A DNA stretch of 64,000 nt, taken from the NCBI RefSeq assembly GCF_013415115.1, contig NZ_JACCDD010000001.1, forward strand, positions 434,001 to 498,000, in the 5' to 3' direction. The notes below the pieces were generated by a model. It had not been told where the DNA came from. It searched no databases and saw nothing but the letters and a program-made list of their open reading frames with translations. Each line of letters starts with the position of its first letter. Positions within the stretch are counted from its first letter, which is position 1. A program made the position numbers and the translations under genes. The stretch comes from Vreelandella zhaodongensis (lineage in GTDB: Bacteria > Pseudomonadota > Gammaproteobacteria > Pseudomonadales > Halomonadaceae). Positions 17,017 through 25,909 of the stretch are shown here, piece after piece.

Positions 17017-18246
17017 ATGACCACATCCGTCGTTGTCGACTATGCATTAGAAAATCTTGGCCCTTGCCTGCGTCTAGTCGATGCTCAACACTTGCTACCG
17101 GTTATTCATCGGGCTATGCCTGGCTGGCGGCTTATCCCTTGCGAGCCCCAGCAGCAAGCACCAGACATTTGTGTTTGGCGACATCCCGACGGTTTTTGGC
17201 AGGAAGCACCTGCGTTACCTGATGGTATGTTATTGGATACGCCGGTAGGCACTGCGTGCAGTGTTATTGCCGATGTGACGGGTGCCTATTTACACGGCCA
17301 CCCTCAACTCATTGGTATTCACTGCGGGGCTGTGGAGATAAATAACCAGCTGGTTATATTTCCTGATAGTCATCGAGCGGGAAAAAGTACGTTAACAGCT
17401 GCGTTTGCTGCGGCTGGTTGCCGAGTGTTCGGTGACGATGTGCTGGCACTGAATAGCAGTGGCGAGGGTATTGCGTTGGGTGTTGCCCCTAGGTTGCGCT
17501 TGCCATTGCCTGAAACCCTAGCGCCCGAGTTTCATCAGTTTGTTGCTAACCACCTTGGCCCACATGATGACCGATACGGGTACTTGGCGTTGAGCGATCA
17601 GCAGCAGGCACAGCATGGTTCTAAAAGTCCGTTAGGTGGTGTGTTACTGATTGATCGAGATACGACACTTACCGCTCCGCAGCTCGTTCCGCTTCAGCCT
17701 GGAGATGGGTTGTGGCAGCTGTTGCAGCAGAATTTTGCAGAGCATGAATCAGACCAAACGCTGATCGAGCGTTTTTTGCCGTTGCTTCAACGTCTGCCCT
17801 GTTTTTTGTTGCGGTATCGAGATGCCTATGAAGCAGCTCAATGGTTGACTGCCCAATGGGCAGATACATCCTTACCAGCGAAGAGAATGCACCCAGCTGA
17901 TTCTGAGGAGCTTACTAGCGCTACCTCTACAGCAGTGGGTAATCAACAGGTCGCACTAGAGGAAAACGATAAGCGCTGTTGGCAGGCCTGCAAAGCGGCG
18001 TATGAGTTTCCATTGGGTGATGAGCTTTTTGTCATTGCTAAAGAGGGTGGAGCGATTCATCGTCTAAATGTTACTAGTCGAGCGGTGTGGGCGCTGTTGG
18101 AGCACGAAGCTCTGAGTATAGATGAGATTACCGATACATTAGTGGCGTTTTTTGCTGGCGCCAATAGGGAAAGTGTAGAGCGCGATATCTCTCATTTGCT
18201 AGGGCAGTTAGTACACGCAGGGCTTGTTCAAACTGTCCCAGGTTAG
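17017..18246 (+). CDS. HprK-like kinase fused to a C-terminal PqqD (RiPP-recognition-like) domain
   Basis: The start is the ATG 7 bases after AAGGTGG (17003-17009), giving 409 residues. The central part has the HPr-kinase-like P-loop DSHRAGKST (117-125) followed by GCRVFGDDVLAL with two acidic residues at 140-141, as in HprK-related kinases. The last 80 residues (about 329-406) match the PqqD fold: a beta-hairpin, IHRLNVTSRAVWALLEH, a helical part IDEITDTLVAFF, and LVHAGLVQ. PqqD domains bind leader peptides. Together with the repeat protein upstream this suggests a kinase that recognises and phosphorylates a peptide substrate. The chemistry is inferred. Confidence 0.8.
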   Translation: MTTSVVVDYALENLGPCLRLVDAQHLLPVIHRAMPGWRLIPCEPQQQAPDICVWRHPDGFWQEAPALPDGMLLDTPVGTACSVIADVTGAYLHGHPQLIGIHCGAVEINNQLVIFPDSHRAGKSTLTAAFAAAGCRVFGDDVLALNSSGEGIALGVAPRLRLPLPETLAPEFHQFVANHLGPHDDRYGYLALSDQQQAQHGSKSPLGGVLLIDRDTTLTAPQLVPLQPGDGLWQLLQQNFAEHESDQTLIERFLPLLQRLPCFLLRYRDAYEAAQWLTAQWADTSLPAKRMHPADSEELTSATSTAVGNQQVALEENDKRCWQACKAAYEFPLGDELFVIAKEGGAIHRLNVTSRAVWALLEHEALSIDEITDTLVAFFAGANRESVERDISHLLGQLVHAGLVQTVPG

Positions 18247-18299
18247 CGCTGGCCGGCACGTCATGTAATGTTTTAGCGGCGACGCCCATTTTTGAATTT

Positions 18300-18340
18300 G
18301 GCACTGGCAGGCAACTTAACGGATGTTGCCTGCCAGTGCC
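18300..18340. terminator. 16-bp perfect hairpin between convergent genes
   Basis: GGCACTGGCAGGCAAC and its exact complement flank a 9-base loop. No T-run follows on either strand. The position between the kinase gene and proS suggests a bidirectional transcript end or mRNA 3' stabiliser. Confidence 0.6.
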
Positions 18341-18398
18341 TCTCGTTGGCCACGACGCGGTTCTAAACAGTGCAGCGTGGCGTGGCCATCAGAAATAA

Positions 18399-20129
18399 TT
18401 ATGCGCTGATAAGTCCTGCTTTCTGGCGTAGGAAATCAACAATTGTGTCAGCAGGAACCATGGTGGCTTCGCTGTCTCGGCGGCCTTTGTATTCCAGCTC
18501 GCCGTTATCCAGACCACGGTCACCAATCACCAAGCGGTGGGGGACGCCCATCAGCTCCAGGTCGGCAAACTTAACACCGGGGCGTGTGTCACGGTCGTCA
18601 AGCAGTACGTCTAAGCCCGCCGCTGTTAACGCTTGGTAGAGGCGTTCTGACTCTTCGCGCACACGCTGTGATTTGTGGGCATTCATGGGCACCAGTGCCA
18701 CCTGGAACGGGGCGATGGCGTTTGGCCAAATAATGCCTGAGTCATCGTGGTTTTGCTCAATGGCGGCAGCAACCACACGGGTAACGCCGATACCATAGCA
18801 GCCCATCCACGGATGGCTGGTTTTGCCGTTGTCACCCAGTACCGTCGCGTTCATTGCTTCCGAGTACTTTTGTCCAAGCTGGAAGACGTGGCCCACTTCG
18901 ATGCCGCGTTTGATAGAGAGCGTGCCTTTACCGTCCGGCGAGGGGTCACCTTCTACGACATTACGAAGGTCGGCGACTTGAGGCAGAGCCGCATCGCGTT
19001 CCCAGTTGATGCCGAAGTAGTGCTTGCCATCGACGTTTGCGCCTGCGCCAAAGTCACTCATTAGCGCCACGCTGCGATCAATAATGACCGGCATTTCCAG
19101 GCCAACAGGGCCTAGCGACCCAGGACCTGCACCAACGGTTGCACGAATCTCTTCTTCGCTTGCCATAGTTAGCGGAGCCGCTACCTGGGGCAGGTTTTCG
19201 GCTTTGACTTCGTTGAGCTCATGGTCCCCACGAATTAGCAGGGCAATTAAGCCACCTTCGGCGGCATGCACCATCAATGTCTTGATGGTCTTCTCGATGG
19301 ACAGGCCATGCTGCTCTACCAGGGCGGCAATCGTCTTAGCGTCTGGCGTATCAACCAGGCGCATCTCTTCGCTGGGGGCTGCGCGCTCGGCGTTGCTGCC
19401 GAGTGGTGCGGGCAGCGCCTCAGCTTTTTCCATATTAGCGGCGTAATCGGATGCGTTGGAGAACACGATGTCGTCTTCACCCGAGTCGGCTAGCACGTGA
19501 AACTCGTGTGAGCCAGTGCCGCCAATTGAACCGTTATCGGCAATGACAGGGCGGAAGTCGAGACCCAGGCGAGTAAAGATGCGTGAATAGGCATCATACA
19601 TGGTCTGGTAGGTGTCTTTGAGAGAAGCTTCGTCCAAGTGGAAGGAGTAGGCATCTTTCATAATGAACTCGCGAGAGCGCATCACACCGAAGCGAGGGCG
19701 AATTTCATCACGGAATTTTGTCTGGATTTGGTAGAAGTTAACCGGCAACTGCTTGTAGCTGGCAATCTCTTTACGTACCAGGTCGGTAATTACTTCTTCA
19801 TGGGTAGGACCTACGCAATAATCCCGCTCGTGGCGGTCTTTCAGGCGCAGAAGCTCTGGGCCGTACTGCTCCCAGCGGCCAGACTCTTGCCACAGGTCGG
19901 CAGGCTGTACCGCTGGCATTAGCACTTCCTGAGCGCCTGCGCGGTTCATTTCTTCGCGTACAATGGTTTCTACTTTGCGCAGGGTGCGCAGACCAAGAGG
20001 CAGCCACGTATACAGGCCGGAAGTGAGACGACGTATCATACCGGCGCGCAGCATTAACTGGTGGCTGATGACTTCAGCGTCGGCCGGGGTCTCTTTCAAT
20101 GTCGCAATTAATAATTGGCTGGCGCGCAT
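18399..20129 (-). CDS. proS: Prolyl-tRNA synthetase
   Basis: This 576-residue class II synthetase is close to the E. coli length of 572. The start [20 protein letters not shown] is typical of bacterial ProRS. Class II motifs are seen: [17 protein letters not shown] (motif 1), the [25 protein letters not shown] stretch (motif 2), and [19 protein letters not shown] (motif 3). The INS editing domain lies between motifs 2 and 3, and a C-terminal anticodon-binding domain follows. It charges tRNA-Pro in the cytoplasm. Confidence 0.97.
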   Translation of the reverse strand: MRASQLLIATLKETPADAEVISHQLMLRAGMIRRLTSGLYTWLPLGLRTLRKVETIVREEMNRAGAQEVLMPAVQPADLWQESGRWEQYGPELLRLKDRHERDYCVGPTHEEVITDLVRKEIASYKQLPVNFYQIQTKFRDEIRPRFGVMRSREFIMKDAYSFHLDEASLKDTYQTMYDAYSRIFTRLGLDFRPVIADNGSIGGTGSHEFHVLADSGEDDIVFSNASDYAANMEKAEALPAPLGSNAERAAPSEEMRLVDTPDAKTIAALVEQHGLSIEKTIKTLMVHAAEGGLIALLIRGDHELNEVKAENLPQVAAPLTMASEEEIRATVGAGPGSLGPVGLEMPVIIDRSVALMSDFGAGANVDGKHYFGINWERDAALPQVADLRNVVEGDPSPDGKGTLSIKRGIEVGHVFQLGQKYSEAMNATVLGDNGKTSHPWMGCYGIGVTRVVAAAIEQNHDDSGIIWPNAIAPFQVALVPMNAHKSQRVREESERLYQALTAAGLDVLLDDRDTRPGVKFADLELMGVPHRLVIGDRGLDNGELEYKGRRDSEATMVPADTIVDFLRQKAGLISA

Positions 20130-20376
20130 GGGCGTGAGTATTCCTTGGTTGTAGGAGAATGCTGAATCGTTAAGTAGTCGAGTGCTTAATCTTGCGTTTA
20201 ATATGGCATTGTACGGCTAAGCGAGTAAGGCGGCAAAATACCACGTTAGCAGTTTGGAGTGTCCAGGCGTTTAAGTGTGTTAAACTTGTCAAGTTTTGTG
20301 GCTCGATAGCAGCAGTTAAAAACAAAAGTATCACTTTCTGTCGCTATCGGTACGTTAAGATTTTGAGGGAACCTTC

Positions 20377-20811
20377 ATGCAACAAGCAGTGCGCCGTTGG
20401 TTAACGGGGGCCGTTGTAGGTGTCTCCATTGTGGCATTAAGTGGTTGCGGGACGATTTTTTATCCCGAGCGAAAAGGTCAAATGAGCGGTAGCGTAGATC
20501 CCGTTGTGGCTATCGCCAATAGTGTAGGGTTGCTGTTCTTTATTGTGCCGGGCGTTATTGCCTATGCCGTGGATTTTTCTAATGGCACGATTTATTTACC
20601 CAGCACGAGCAGCGCATCGGTAGATGTCCACCGCTTAGACGATGCCATGGATGTTGCCGCGTTGGAAAAGCTGCTTTCTGATAAAGCAGGCCAGCCGGTG
20701 AGCTTAGAACATGAGCTGATGGTAATCGAAGAAATGGATAGCCTGGATGAAGCGCTGGCGATGGTGCGTATGTCGGGTGTGCTGGATGAAGAGCGCCTAG
20801 GCACTATGTAA
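20377..20811 (+). CDS. YceK/YidQ-family lipoprotein
   Basis: This 144-residue protein has a lipoprotein signal (lipobox LSGC, cysteine at about residue 25) followed by GTIFYPERKGQ, which is characteristic of the YceK/YidQ family. A hydrophobic stretch (NSVGLLFFIVPGVIAYAVDF) and the family's GTIYLP motif come next. The last 60 residues are acidic and unlike the short E. coli members. It is probably anchored to a membrane facing the periplasm; function unknown. Confidence 0.85.
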   Translation: MQQAVRRWLTGAVVGVSIVALSGCGTIFYPERKGQMSGSVDPVVAIANSVGLLFFIVPGVIAYAVDFSNGTIYLPSTSSASVDVHRLDDAMDVAALEKLLSDKAGQPVSLEHELMVIEEMDSLDEALAMVRMSGVLDEERLGTM

Positions 20812-20874
20812 CAGGCACTATGTAACATATGTATATGTAACTATGTAATAGCGGTGAATATAGTGCTGGCACCA

Positions 20875-20908
20875 GAAAAATGCCCCCTGCAGCTTTGCTG
20901 CAGGGGGC
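20875..20908 (-). terminator. Intrinsic terminator of the benE-like gene
   Basis: A 12-bp stem (GCCCCCTGCAGC with its complement, 20882-20908) has a TTT loop. On the minus strand it is followed by a run of five T residues, so it ends the transporter transcript. Confidence 0.9.
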
Positions 20909-20922
20909 GTAATAGCTGGTTG

Positions 20923-22125
20923 TTATCTATTACGATTAAATCTGAGTACGATTAAACCTGCTACAAGCCCCCAGAAAGCGCCGCCAATCCCCAGTAGGCT
21001 GATGCCTGAGCCAGTTAGCAAAAATGTGACAATGGCTGCATCTCGATGCTCACTTTTTTCAAATGCGCTCGCCAATCCGCTACTGAGAGTTCCCAACAGG
21101 GCAATGCCCGCCAGTGCCATCACTAGCGTGGTGGGAAGTGCATTAAATACGCCAGTCACAGTGGCGCCAAACATCCCCATGACAATGTAGAAAACGCCAG
21201 CAGCAACACCGGCGGTATAACGCCTGTGTGGATTGGCGTGGGCGTCTGGCCCCATGCACACGGCTGCGCTGATGGCCGCCATATTGAGTGCATAACCACC
21301 GAACGGGGCAAGCAGTAACGTCGTAGCGCCGGTCCAGCTAATTAGTGGCGAACTATTCGGTCGGTAGCCCGCTGCCCGCAATACGGCCACGCCAGGTAAA
21401 TTTTGGGTGGCCATGGTAATGACAAACAACGGTATGCCGATGCTAATCAGCGTGGTCAGGGAAAAGGCCGGTGCAGTGAATACTGGCACTGTGGGTGTTA
21501 ATGGCACTCCCTGGACATTTAGCTGCCCCTGCCATATTGCGACGACAATGCCTGTCAGCAGCACGCCGGGTACGGCCAGCGTTGGCCAGAGGCGTCGGCC
21601 AGCCACCCAGGCTGCCAGCATGGTCAGCGGCAATAGCCACTGGTTTTCCATTTCGCTAAACAGTGCTAGGCCAAAGCGTAGCAAAATGCCCGCCAATAAA
21701 GCGGAGGCAATTGCGCTTGGGATATAACGCATCAAGCGTTCGAATAGTCCCGTTACGCCACACAGTGTCATCAATAGTGCGGAAAACAGAAAAGCACCAA
21801 TGGCTTCTTCAATGGGAATACCAGGGAGGTTAGTCGCCAGGAACGCCGCCCCAGGAGTAGACCATGCCGTGAGTAGGGGCATTCGATAGCGTAACGATAG
21901 CCCTAATGAGGTGATGCCCATGCCAATTCCAAGTGCCCATAGCCAGGAGCTGATTTGAGCAGTGCTAGCTCCAGCGGCCGCGGCCGCTTGGAAGATGATG
22001 GCGGCTGAGCTGGTGTAGCCAATCGTGACGGCCACAAAACCGGCAGTCACGGTCGAGACGCTGATGTCTTGCCAGAAGTTAGTTTTGCTCGTGTCGTTGG
22101 AATGCAGTGTTTGTGGCGCTTCCAT
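20923..22125 (-). CDS. benE: BenE-family benzoate/H+ symporter
   Basis: This 400-residue inner-membrane permease has about twelve helices. BenE family features include FVAVTIGYTSSAAIIFQAA, the WSTPGAAFLAT motif, IPLFVITMATQNLPGVAVLRAAGY, and the late TLSSGLASAFE segment. BenE proteins import benzoate or related aromatic acids by proton symport. No aromatic catabolic genes lie nearby, so the substrate is uncertain. It is transcribed divergently from an XRE-cupin regulator, with two palindromic operator-like sites between them. Confidence 0.9.
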   Translation of the reverse strand: MEAPQTLHSNDTSKTNFWQDISVSTVTAGFVAVTIGYTSSAAIIFQAAAAAGASTAQISSWLWALGIGMGITSLGLSLRYRMPLLTAWSTPGAAFLATNLPGIPIEEAIGAFLFSALLMTLCGVTGLFERLMRYIPSAIASALLAGILLRFGLALFSEMENQWLLPLTMLAAWVAGRRLWPTLAVPGVLLTGIVVAIWQGQLNVQGVPLTPTVPVFTAPAFSLTTLISIGIPLFVITMATQNLPGVAVLRAAGYRPNSSPLISWTGATTLLLAPFGGYALNMAAISAAVCMGPDAHANPHRRYTAGVAAGVFYIVMGMFGATVTGVFNALPTTLVMALAGIALLGTLSSGLASAFEKSEHRDAAIVTFLLTGSGISLLGIGGAFWGLVAGLIVLRFNRNR

Positions 22126-22148
22126 GGGATTACCTCGCTAGCGCTTTT

Positions 22149-22164
22149 GTGCGCTATAGCGCAC
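22149..22164. promoter_or_regulatory. Operator-like palindrome 1 (GTGCGCTATAGCGCAC)
   Basis: A perfect 16-bp palindrome lies 24 bases upstream of the benE-like start. It shares the pattern GTGCG-CNATA-CGCAC with a second copy 36 bp away, so it is a likely binding site for the adjacent XRE regulator. Confidence 0.75.
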
Positions 22165-22184
22165 GGATGCGGAAGGCTAACATC

Positions 22185-22200
22185 GTGCGCAATAACGCAC
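22185..22200. promoter_or_regulatory. Operator-like palindrome 2 (GTGCGCAATAACGCAC)
   Basis: This second copy differs from the first at two inner positions (T to A and G to A) and keeps both GTGCG/CGCAC arms. It lies 72 bases before the regulator start, so it may serve autoregulation. Confidence 0.7.
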
Positions 22201-22272
22201 AAGCTTTGTGTGCCCCGTGTGCATTGCCGAGGGAATCGGTAAACTATCTGGGTGAATACCTAGGAGAGCCAC

Positions 22273-22860
22273 ATGGCAAGTGAGCCACACACCATTGCTG
22301 AACATATAGCGGGAACTGTTAAAAAGCTGCGCAAAGATCGCAGTTGGAGCCTTGACCGCGCTGCTGGTGAAACAGGGGTGAGTAAAGCCATGCTGGGACA
22401 GATAGAGCGCGGCGAGTCTAGTCCAACGATATCGACGCTATGGAAAATTGCTAGCGGCTTTCGGGTGTCTTTTTCAACCTTGTTTGATGGTGATAAGCCT
22501 GGGCTAGGAGAGCTACATCGGTACGGGTGGGAGTCAGTGTGGGGCGATGATAGCGCTGGCATGCAGGCGAGATTGCTATTCCCGTACGATCCGCTGCTGG
22601 GCTTTGAAATGTTTATGATTGAACTGGCGCCTGGCGCAATAAGTGAATCTTCTGCACATGCCAGCGGGGTGGTGGAGCATATTGTTGTAGTAGAGGGTGA
22701 GATGGAGTTGCGTATTGATGAGCGTTGGCAAACGCTGCGAGAAGGCGAGGGGCTGCGCTTTTTTGCCGACAGACCCCACGCCATGCGCAATAGCGCTGAT
22801 ACACGGCTAAGGTTTCATGACGTGATTCACTATTTGCCAGGGGCGGCTTCCGGCACCTGA
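22273..22860 (+). CDS. XRE-family regulator with C-terminal cupin domain
   Basis: This 195-residue protein has an N-terminal helix-turn-helix (about 13-68, with [23 protein letters not shown] and [14 protein letters not shown]) and a C-terminal cupin (about 110-188; [23 protein letters not shown]). This architecture is usual for local regulators sensing a small ligand. It is divergent from the benE-like gene, with paired palindromes between them. Its last 31 bases overlap the convergent nfo gene. Confidence 0.9.
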   Translation: MASEPHTIAEHIAGTVKKLRKDRSWSLDRAAGETGVSKAMLGQIERGESSPTISTLWKIASGFRVSFSTLFDGDKPGLGELHRYGWESVWGDDSAGMQARLLFPYDPLLGFEMFMIELAPGAISESSAHASGVVEHIVVVEGEMELRIDERWQTLREGEGLRFFADRPHAMRNSADTRLRFHDVIHYLPGAASGT

Positions 22861-23705
22861 GCGCCGGGGACTTGAGAGCGTAACCAGTTGAGCTCATCGG
22901 CCCAAATGGTGGGGTCGATGGTTTCCAAAATCATTGGAATACCGTGAATACGATGATCCTGCATAATTGTCGTAAACGCATCTAACCCAATATTGCCTTT
23001 GCCTAAGCTGTGGTGTCGGTCAACGCGACTGGCGAAGGCGCTCTTGGCATCGTTCAGGTGCATGCCGCGCAAATACTCAAACCCAACGACTTGGCCTAGC
23101 TCGTCGAGCGTGGCTTCGGTGGCTTCAGTGGTGCGTAAATCATATCCAGCGGCGAAGGCGTGGCAAGTATCAATACAAACCCCAACACGGGATTTATCGT
23201 CAACGTGAGCAATGATTTCTGCTAGGTGCTCAAAACGCCAGCCTAGGTTGGTTCCTTGGCCAGCGGTGTTTTCGATGACGGCTGTGACTCCTTTTGTATG
23301 TCCCAAGGCTTCGTTAATGGAGTCAGCGATGCGTTTGAGACACTCAGTTTCGCTGATTTTGTTCAGATGGCTGCCAGGGTGGAAGTTCAGCAGTGTGAGG
23401 CCTAGCTGTTCGCAGCGTTGCATTTCATCTAAAAATGCCGCGCGGGATTTTTCAAGCCCAGCGGCCTCTGGATGGCCTAAGTTAATCAAGTAGCTGTCGT
23501 GGGGCAAAATCTGCTCAGGGCTGAAACCGTGGGTTTGGCAGGCCTGTTTAAACGCGGCAATGGCGTCATCGGTTAACGGTTTGCCTTTCCATTGACGCTG
23601 GTTTTTAGTGAAAAGTGCAAAGCCATTCGCGCCAATTTCTACCGCGCGTAACACAGCTTGGTCAGCGCCACCTGCTGCGCTTACATGAGCACCGAGATAG
23701 TGCAT
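22830..23705 (-). CDS. nfo: Endonuclease IV (deoxyribonuclease IV)
   Basis: This 291-residue AP endonuclease has a TIM-barrel with the zinc ligands of the family: [11 protein letters not shown] at the start, [39 protein letters not shown], and the late [26 protein letters not shown] and MILETI motifs. It cleaves DNA at abasic sites in base-excision repair. Its 3' end overlaps the convergent regulator gene by 31 bases, and the C-terminal tail is slightly extended beyond the barrel. Confidence 0.96.
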   Translation of the reverse strand: MHYLGAHVSAAGGADQAVLRAVEIGANGFALFTKNQRQWKGKPLTDDAIAAFKQACQTHGFSPEQILPHDSYLINLGHPEAAGLEKSRAAFLDEMQRCEQLGLTLLNFHPGSHLNKISETECLKRIADSINEALGHTKGVTAVIENTAGQGTNLGWRFEHLAEIIAHVDDKSRVGVCIDTCHAFAAGYDLRTTEATEATLDELGQVVGFEYLRGMHLNDAKSAFASRVDRHHSLGKGNIGLDAFTTIMQDHRIHGIPMILETIDPTIWADELNWLRSQVPGAQVPEAAPGK

Positions 23706-23741
23706 GGTATTCCTTAGATATTATGTAGAGGATAGGTGAAT

Positions 23742-24509
23742 TTAACCGTGGGGGTGTCGATTATTCAAATAGCGTTGGAAGACTTCAGGTTCATCGGTAA
23801 TCGCGCTGGCTATTCCCCAACTCCAGCGGCTTTCGAACGCACTTGGATCGTTGGCGGTGTAGCATAGAATTTCATAACCATCACGGCGCATGGCTGCAGC
23901 CTGGGTGTGTTTTAAGCGCGGCCAGTGAGGGTGAATGCTAAAGGCATCGATGGCCTCGCATTGGTCACGCCAGGTAGGCGGTGCGCTGCCAAAAAGTACG
24001 CCTAGCGCGAGTGCTTCTTTTGGCGCAGTGTGGCGACATCGAGCCAGCGCGCTGGCGTCAAACGATGACACGATCAGCCGTTCGGGGGGCAGTGCTGCTA
24101 ATACGATTGGCAGCACGGTATCGACCAAAGCGATGGGGTCGCGGCCTTTGTTGACTTTGATCTCTAAATTTACTCCCATACCTAGCTCGTTCAATAGCGT
24201 CAACATGGCCTCAAGACTGGCCATTTTTTCACCTGCAAACGAATCGCCAAACCAACTGCCAACATCCAGTTTCTGAGCTTGCTGCCACGTCAGGCTGGCT
24301 AGTTCGCCACGTCCATCTGAGCATCGATTGATATCGCTATCGTGCCAAATAACCGGCGTGCCATCGCCAAGGAGTTGCACATCCAGTTCAACCCAATCAG
24401 TGCCTGCTTGATGGGCGGCGCGCACTGCCGTTAAGGTGTTTTCAGGGGCTGCGGCAGAGTAACCGCGATGGGCAATAAGTGCCGGTAACGAGATTGCTGG
24501 ATGCGTCAT
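23742..24509 (-). CDS. Glycerophosphodiester phosphodiesterase (UgpQ-like)
   Basis: This 255-residue cytoplasmic GDPD has the catalytic LIAHRGYSAAAPENTLTA and VELDVQLLGDGTPVIWHD motifs, then the metal-binding LEIKVNKG, and FSIHPHWP near the end. There is no signal peptide, as in UgpQ. It splits glycerophosphodiesters into an alcohol and glycerol-3-phosphate, which could feed the glycerol regulon in this window through GlpD. The gene follows nfo's start by 36 bases on the same strand. Confidence 0.92.
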   Translation of the reverse strand: MTHPAISLPALIAHRGYSAAAPENTLTAVRAAHQAGTDWVELDVQLLGDGTPVIWHDSDINRCSDGRGELASLTWQQAQKLDVGSWFGDSFAGEKMASLEAMLTLLNELGMGVNLEIKVNKGRDPIALVDTVLPIVLAALPPERLIVSSFDASALARCRHTAPKEALALGVLFGSAPPTWRDQCEAIDAFSIHPHWPRLKHTQAAAMRRDGYEILCYTANDPSAFESRWSWGIASAITDEPEVFQRYLNNRHPHG

Positions 24510-24698
24510 AGCCCGTCCGTTAGTGAGTAAACGATAAGCGTTGTAGCCAACATTTTAGCTAGCTTAGCATGAGTGCATGACAGCAGTGTGTCGAACACTG
24601 GAGTGGCCAAACGCTCTAATGGCTTGATTTAAGGTGCGCAACGCGGTTGGATAGCTGGATAAGCTATTTTCAATAATTAACAATAGGAGGCCGTTTTA

Positions 24699-25676
24699 AT
24701 GTCCAAGCGTATTCAGTTTTCTAAAACCGGTGGTTCGGACGTGCTGGAATGGGTCGATGTCGAGCCTAAAGCACCCAGTGCAGGCGAAGTGCGCATTGCT
24801 AATAAAGCTGTGGGCCTTAATTTCATTGACATTTATTTTCGAACGGGGCTCTATCCCGCGCCTTCAATGCCCTCTGGCCTGGGCACGGAGGGCGCTGGTG
24901 TTGTTGAATCCGTAGGAGAGGGTGTTACCCACCTAAAAGAGGGCGACCGCGTTGCCTACGCACAAGCGCCTTTAGGTGCTTACGCTGAGCTGCATACGCT
25001 ATCGGCAGATAAAGTCGTCAAACTACCCGACTTTATCGACTTTGAGACTGCCGCTGCCAGCATGCTGAAAGGATTAACGGTGCAGTACCTGCTGCGCCAA
25101 ACCTATGCGCTTAAAGGCGGTGAAACCATCCTGTTTCACGCGGCCGCCGGGGGCGTCGGTTCAATTGCCTGCCAGTGGGCCAAGGCGCTGGGTGTTAAGT
25201 TAATTGGTACCGTTAGCTCAAAGGAGAAAGCTGACCTTGCTATGGCCAACGGCGCGTGGGCGACAATCAATTACAGTGAAGAGAATGTCGTCGAACGGGT
25301 GCGCGAACTAACCAATGGCGAAATGTGTGACGTGGTTTATGACTCCGTGGGTAAAGATACCTGGGAAATGTCGCTGGACTGCCTAAAGCCACGTTCGTTG
25401 ATGGTGAGTTTTGGTAACGCTTCCGGCCCGGTAGACGGGGTGAATATTGGCATCTTGAATCAGAAAGGCGCGCTGTTTGTAACGCGCCCAAGCCTAAACG
25501 GCTACGCTGACACCCGTGAGCGTCTTGAAATGATGTGCGACGATTTTTTTGCCATGATCGAAAGTGGCAACGTGCGTATTGATGTCGCCAATCGCTATCC
25601 GCTCCAGGACGTAGGCAAAGCGCAGGATGCTTTACAGGGCCGTAAAACCACTGGCTCGACTATTCTGCTGCCTTAG
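24699..25676 (+). CDS. qor: NADPH:quinone oxidoreductase (Qor-like, MDR family)
   Basis: This 325-residue zinc-free medium-chain reductase shows VGLNFIDIYFRTGLYP, GTEGAGVVESVGEGV, the nucleotide-binding HAAAGGVGSIACQWAKALG (about residues 147-165) and the closing GKAQDALQGRKTTGSTIL. All match Qor of E. coli, which has 327 residues. It reduces quinones or enones with NADPH. A clear AGGAGG ribosome site precedes ATG 24699, and an intrinsic terminator follows. Confidence 0.93.
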   Translation: MSKRIQFSKTGGSDVLEWVDVEPKAPSAGEVRIANKAVGLNFIDIYFRTGLYPAPSMPSGLGTEGAGVVESVGEGVTHLKEGDRVAYAQAPLGAYAELHTLSADKVVKLPDFIDFETAAASMLKGLTVQYLLRQTYALKGGETILFHAAAGGVGSIACQWAKALGVKLIGTVSSKEKADLAMANGAWATINYSEENVVERVRELTNGEMCDVVYDSVGKDTWEMSLDCLKPRSLMVSFGNASGPVDGVNIGILNQKGALFVTRPSLNGYADTRERLEMMCDDFFAMIESGNVRIDVANRYPLQDVGKAQDALQGRKTTGSTILLP

Positions 25677-25743
25677 CCCGAATGACGGTGGAGCGAAAGC
25701 GGCGGTGGCTCAGTCGCTACCTAAACGTGTCTTTGATGGCGTT

Positions 25744-25769
25744 AAAACCTGGCCTTGCCAGGTTTTTTT
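25744..25769 (+). terminator. Intrinsic terminator after qor
   Basis: AACCTGGC pairs with GCCAGGTT around a CTT loop, followed by a T-run reaching 25769. Confidence 0.88.
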
Positions 25770-25909
25770 GCTGTTGCCCACCCCTGTTGTCGTGCTGTTT
25801 TCCTGGGGCTATACGGTCGTATAGTCATCGTCTACCGTATTGCAAGGTAATTGGTGAATTCGTCGAGCGTCCCAGCATATGGATGTGAACATTGGGAGAG
25901 GGACATCGT

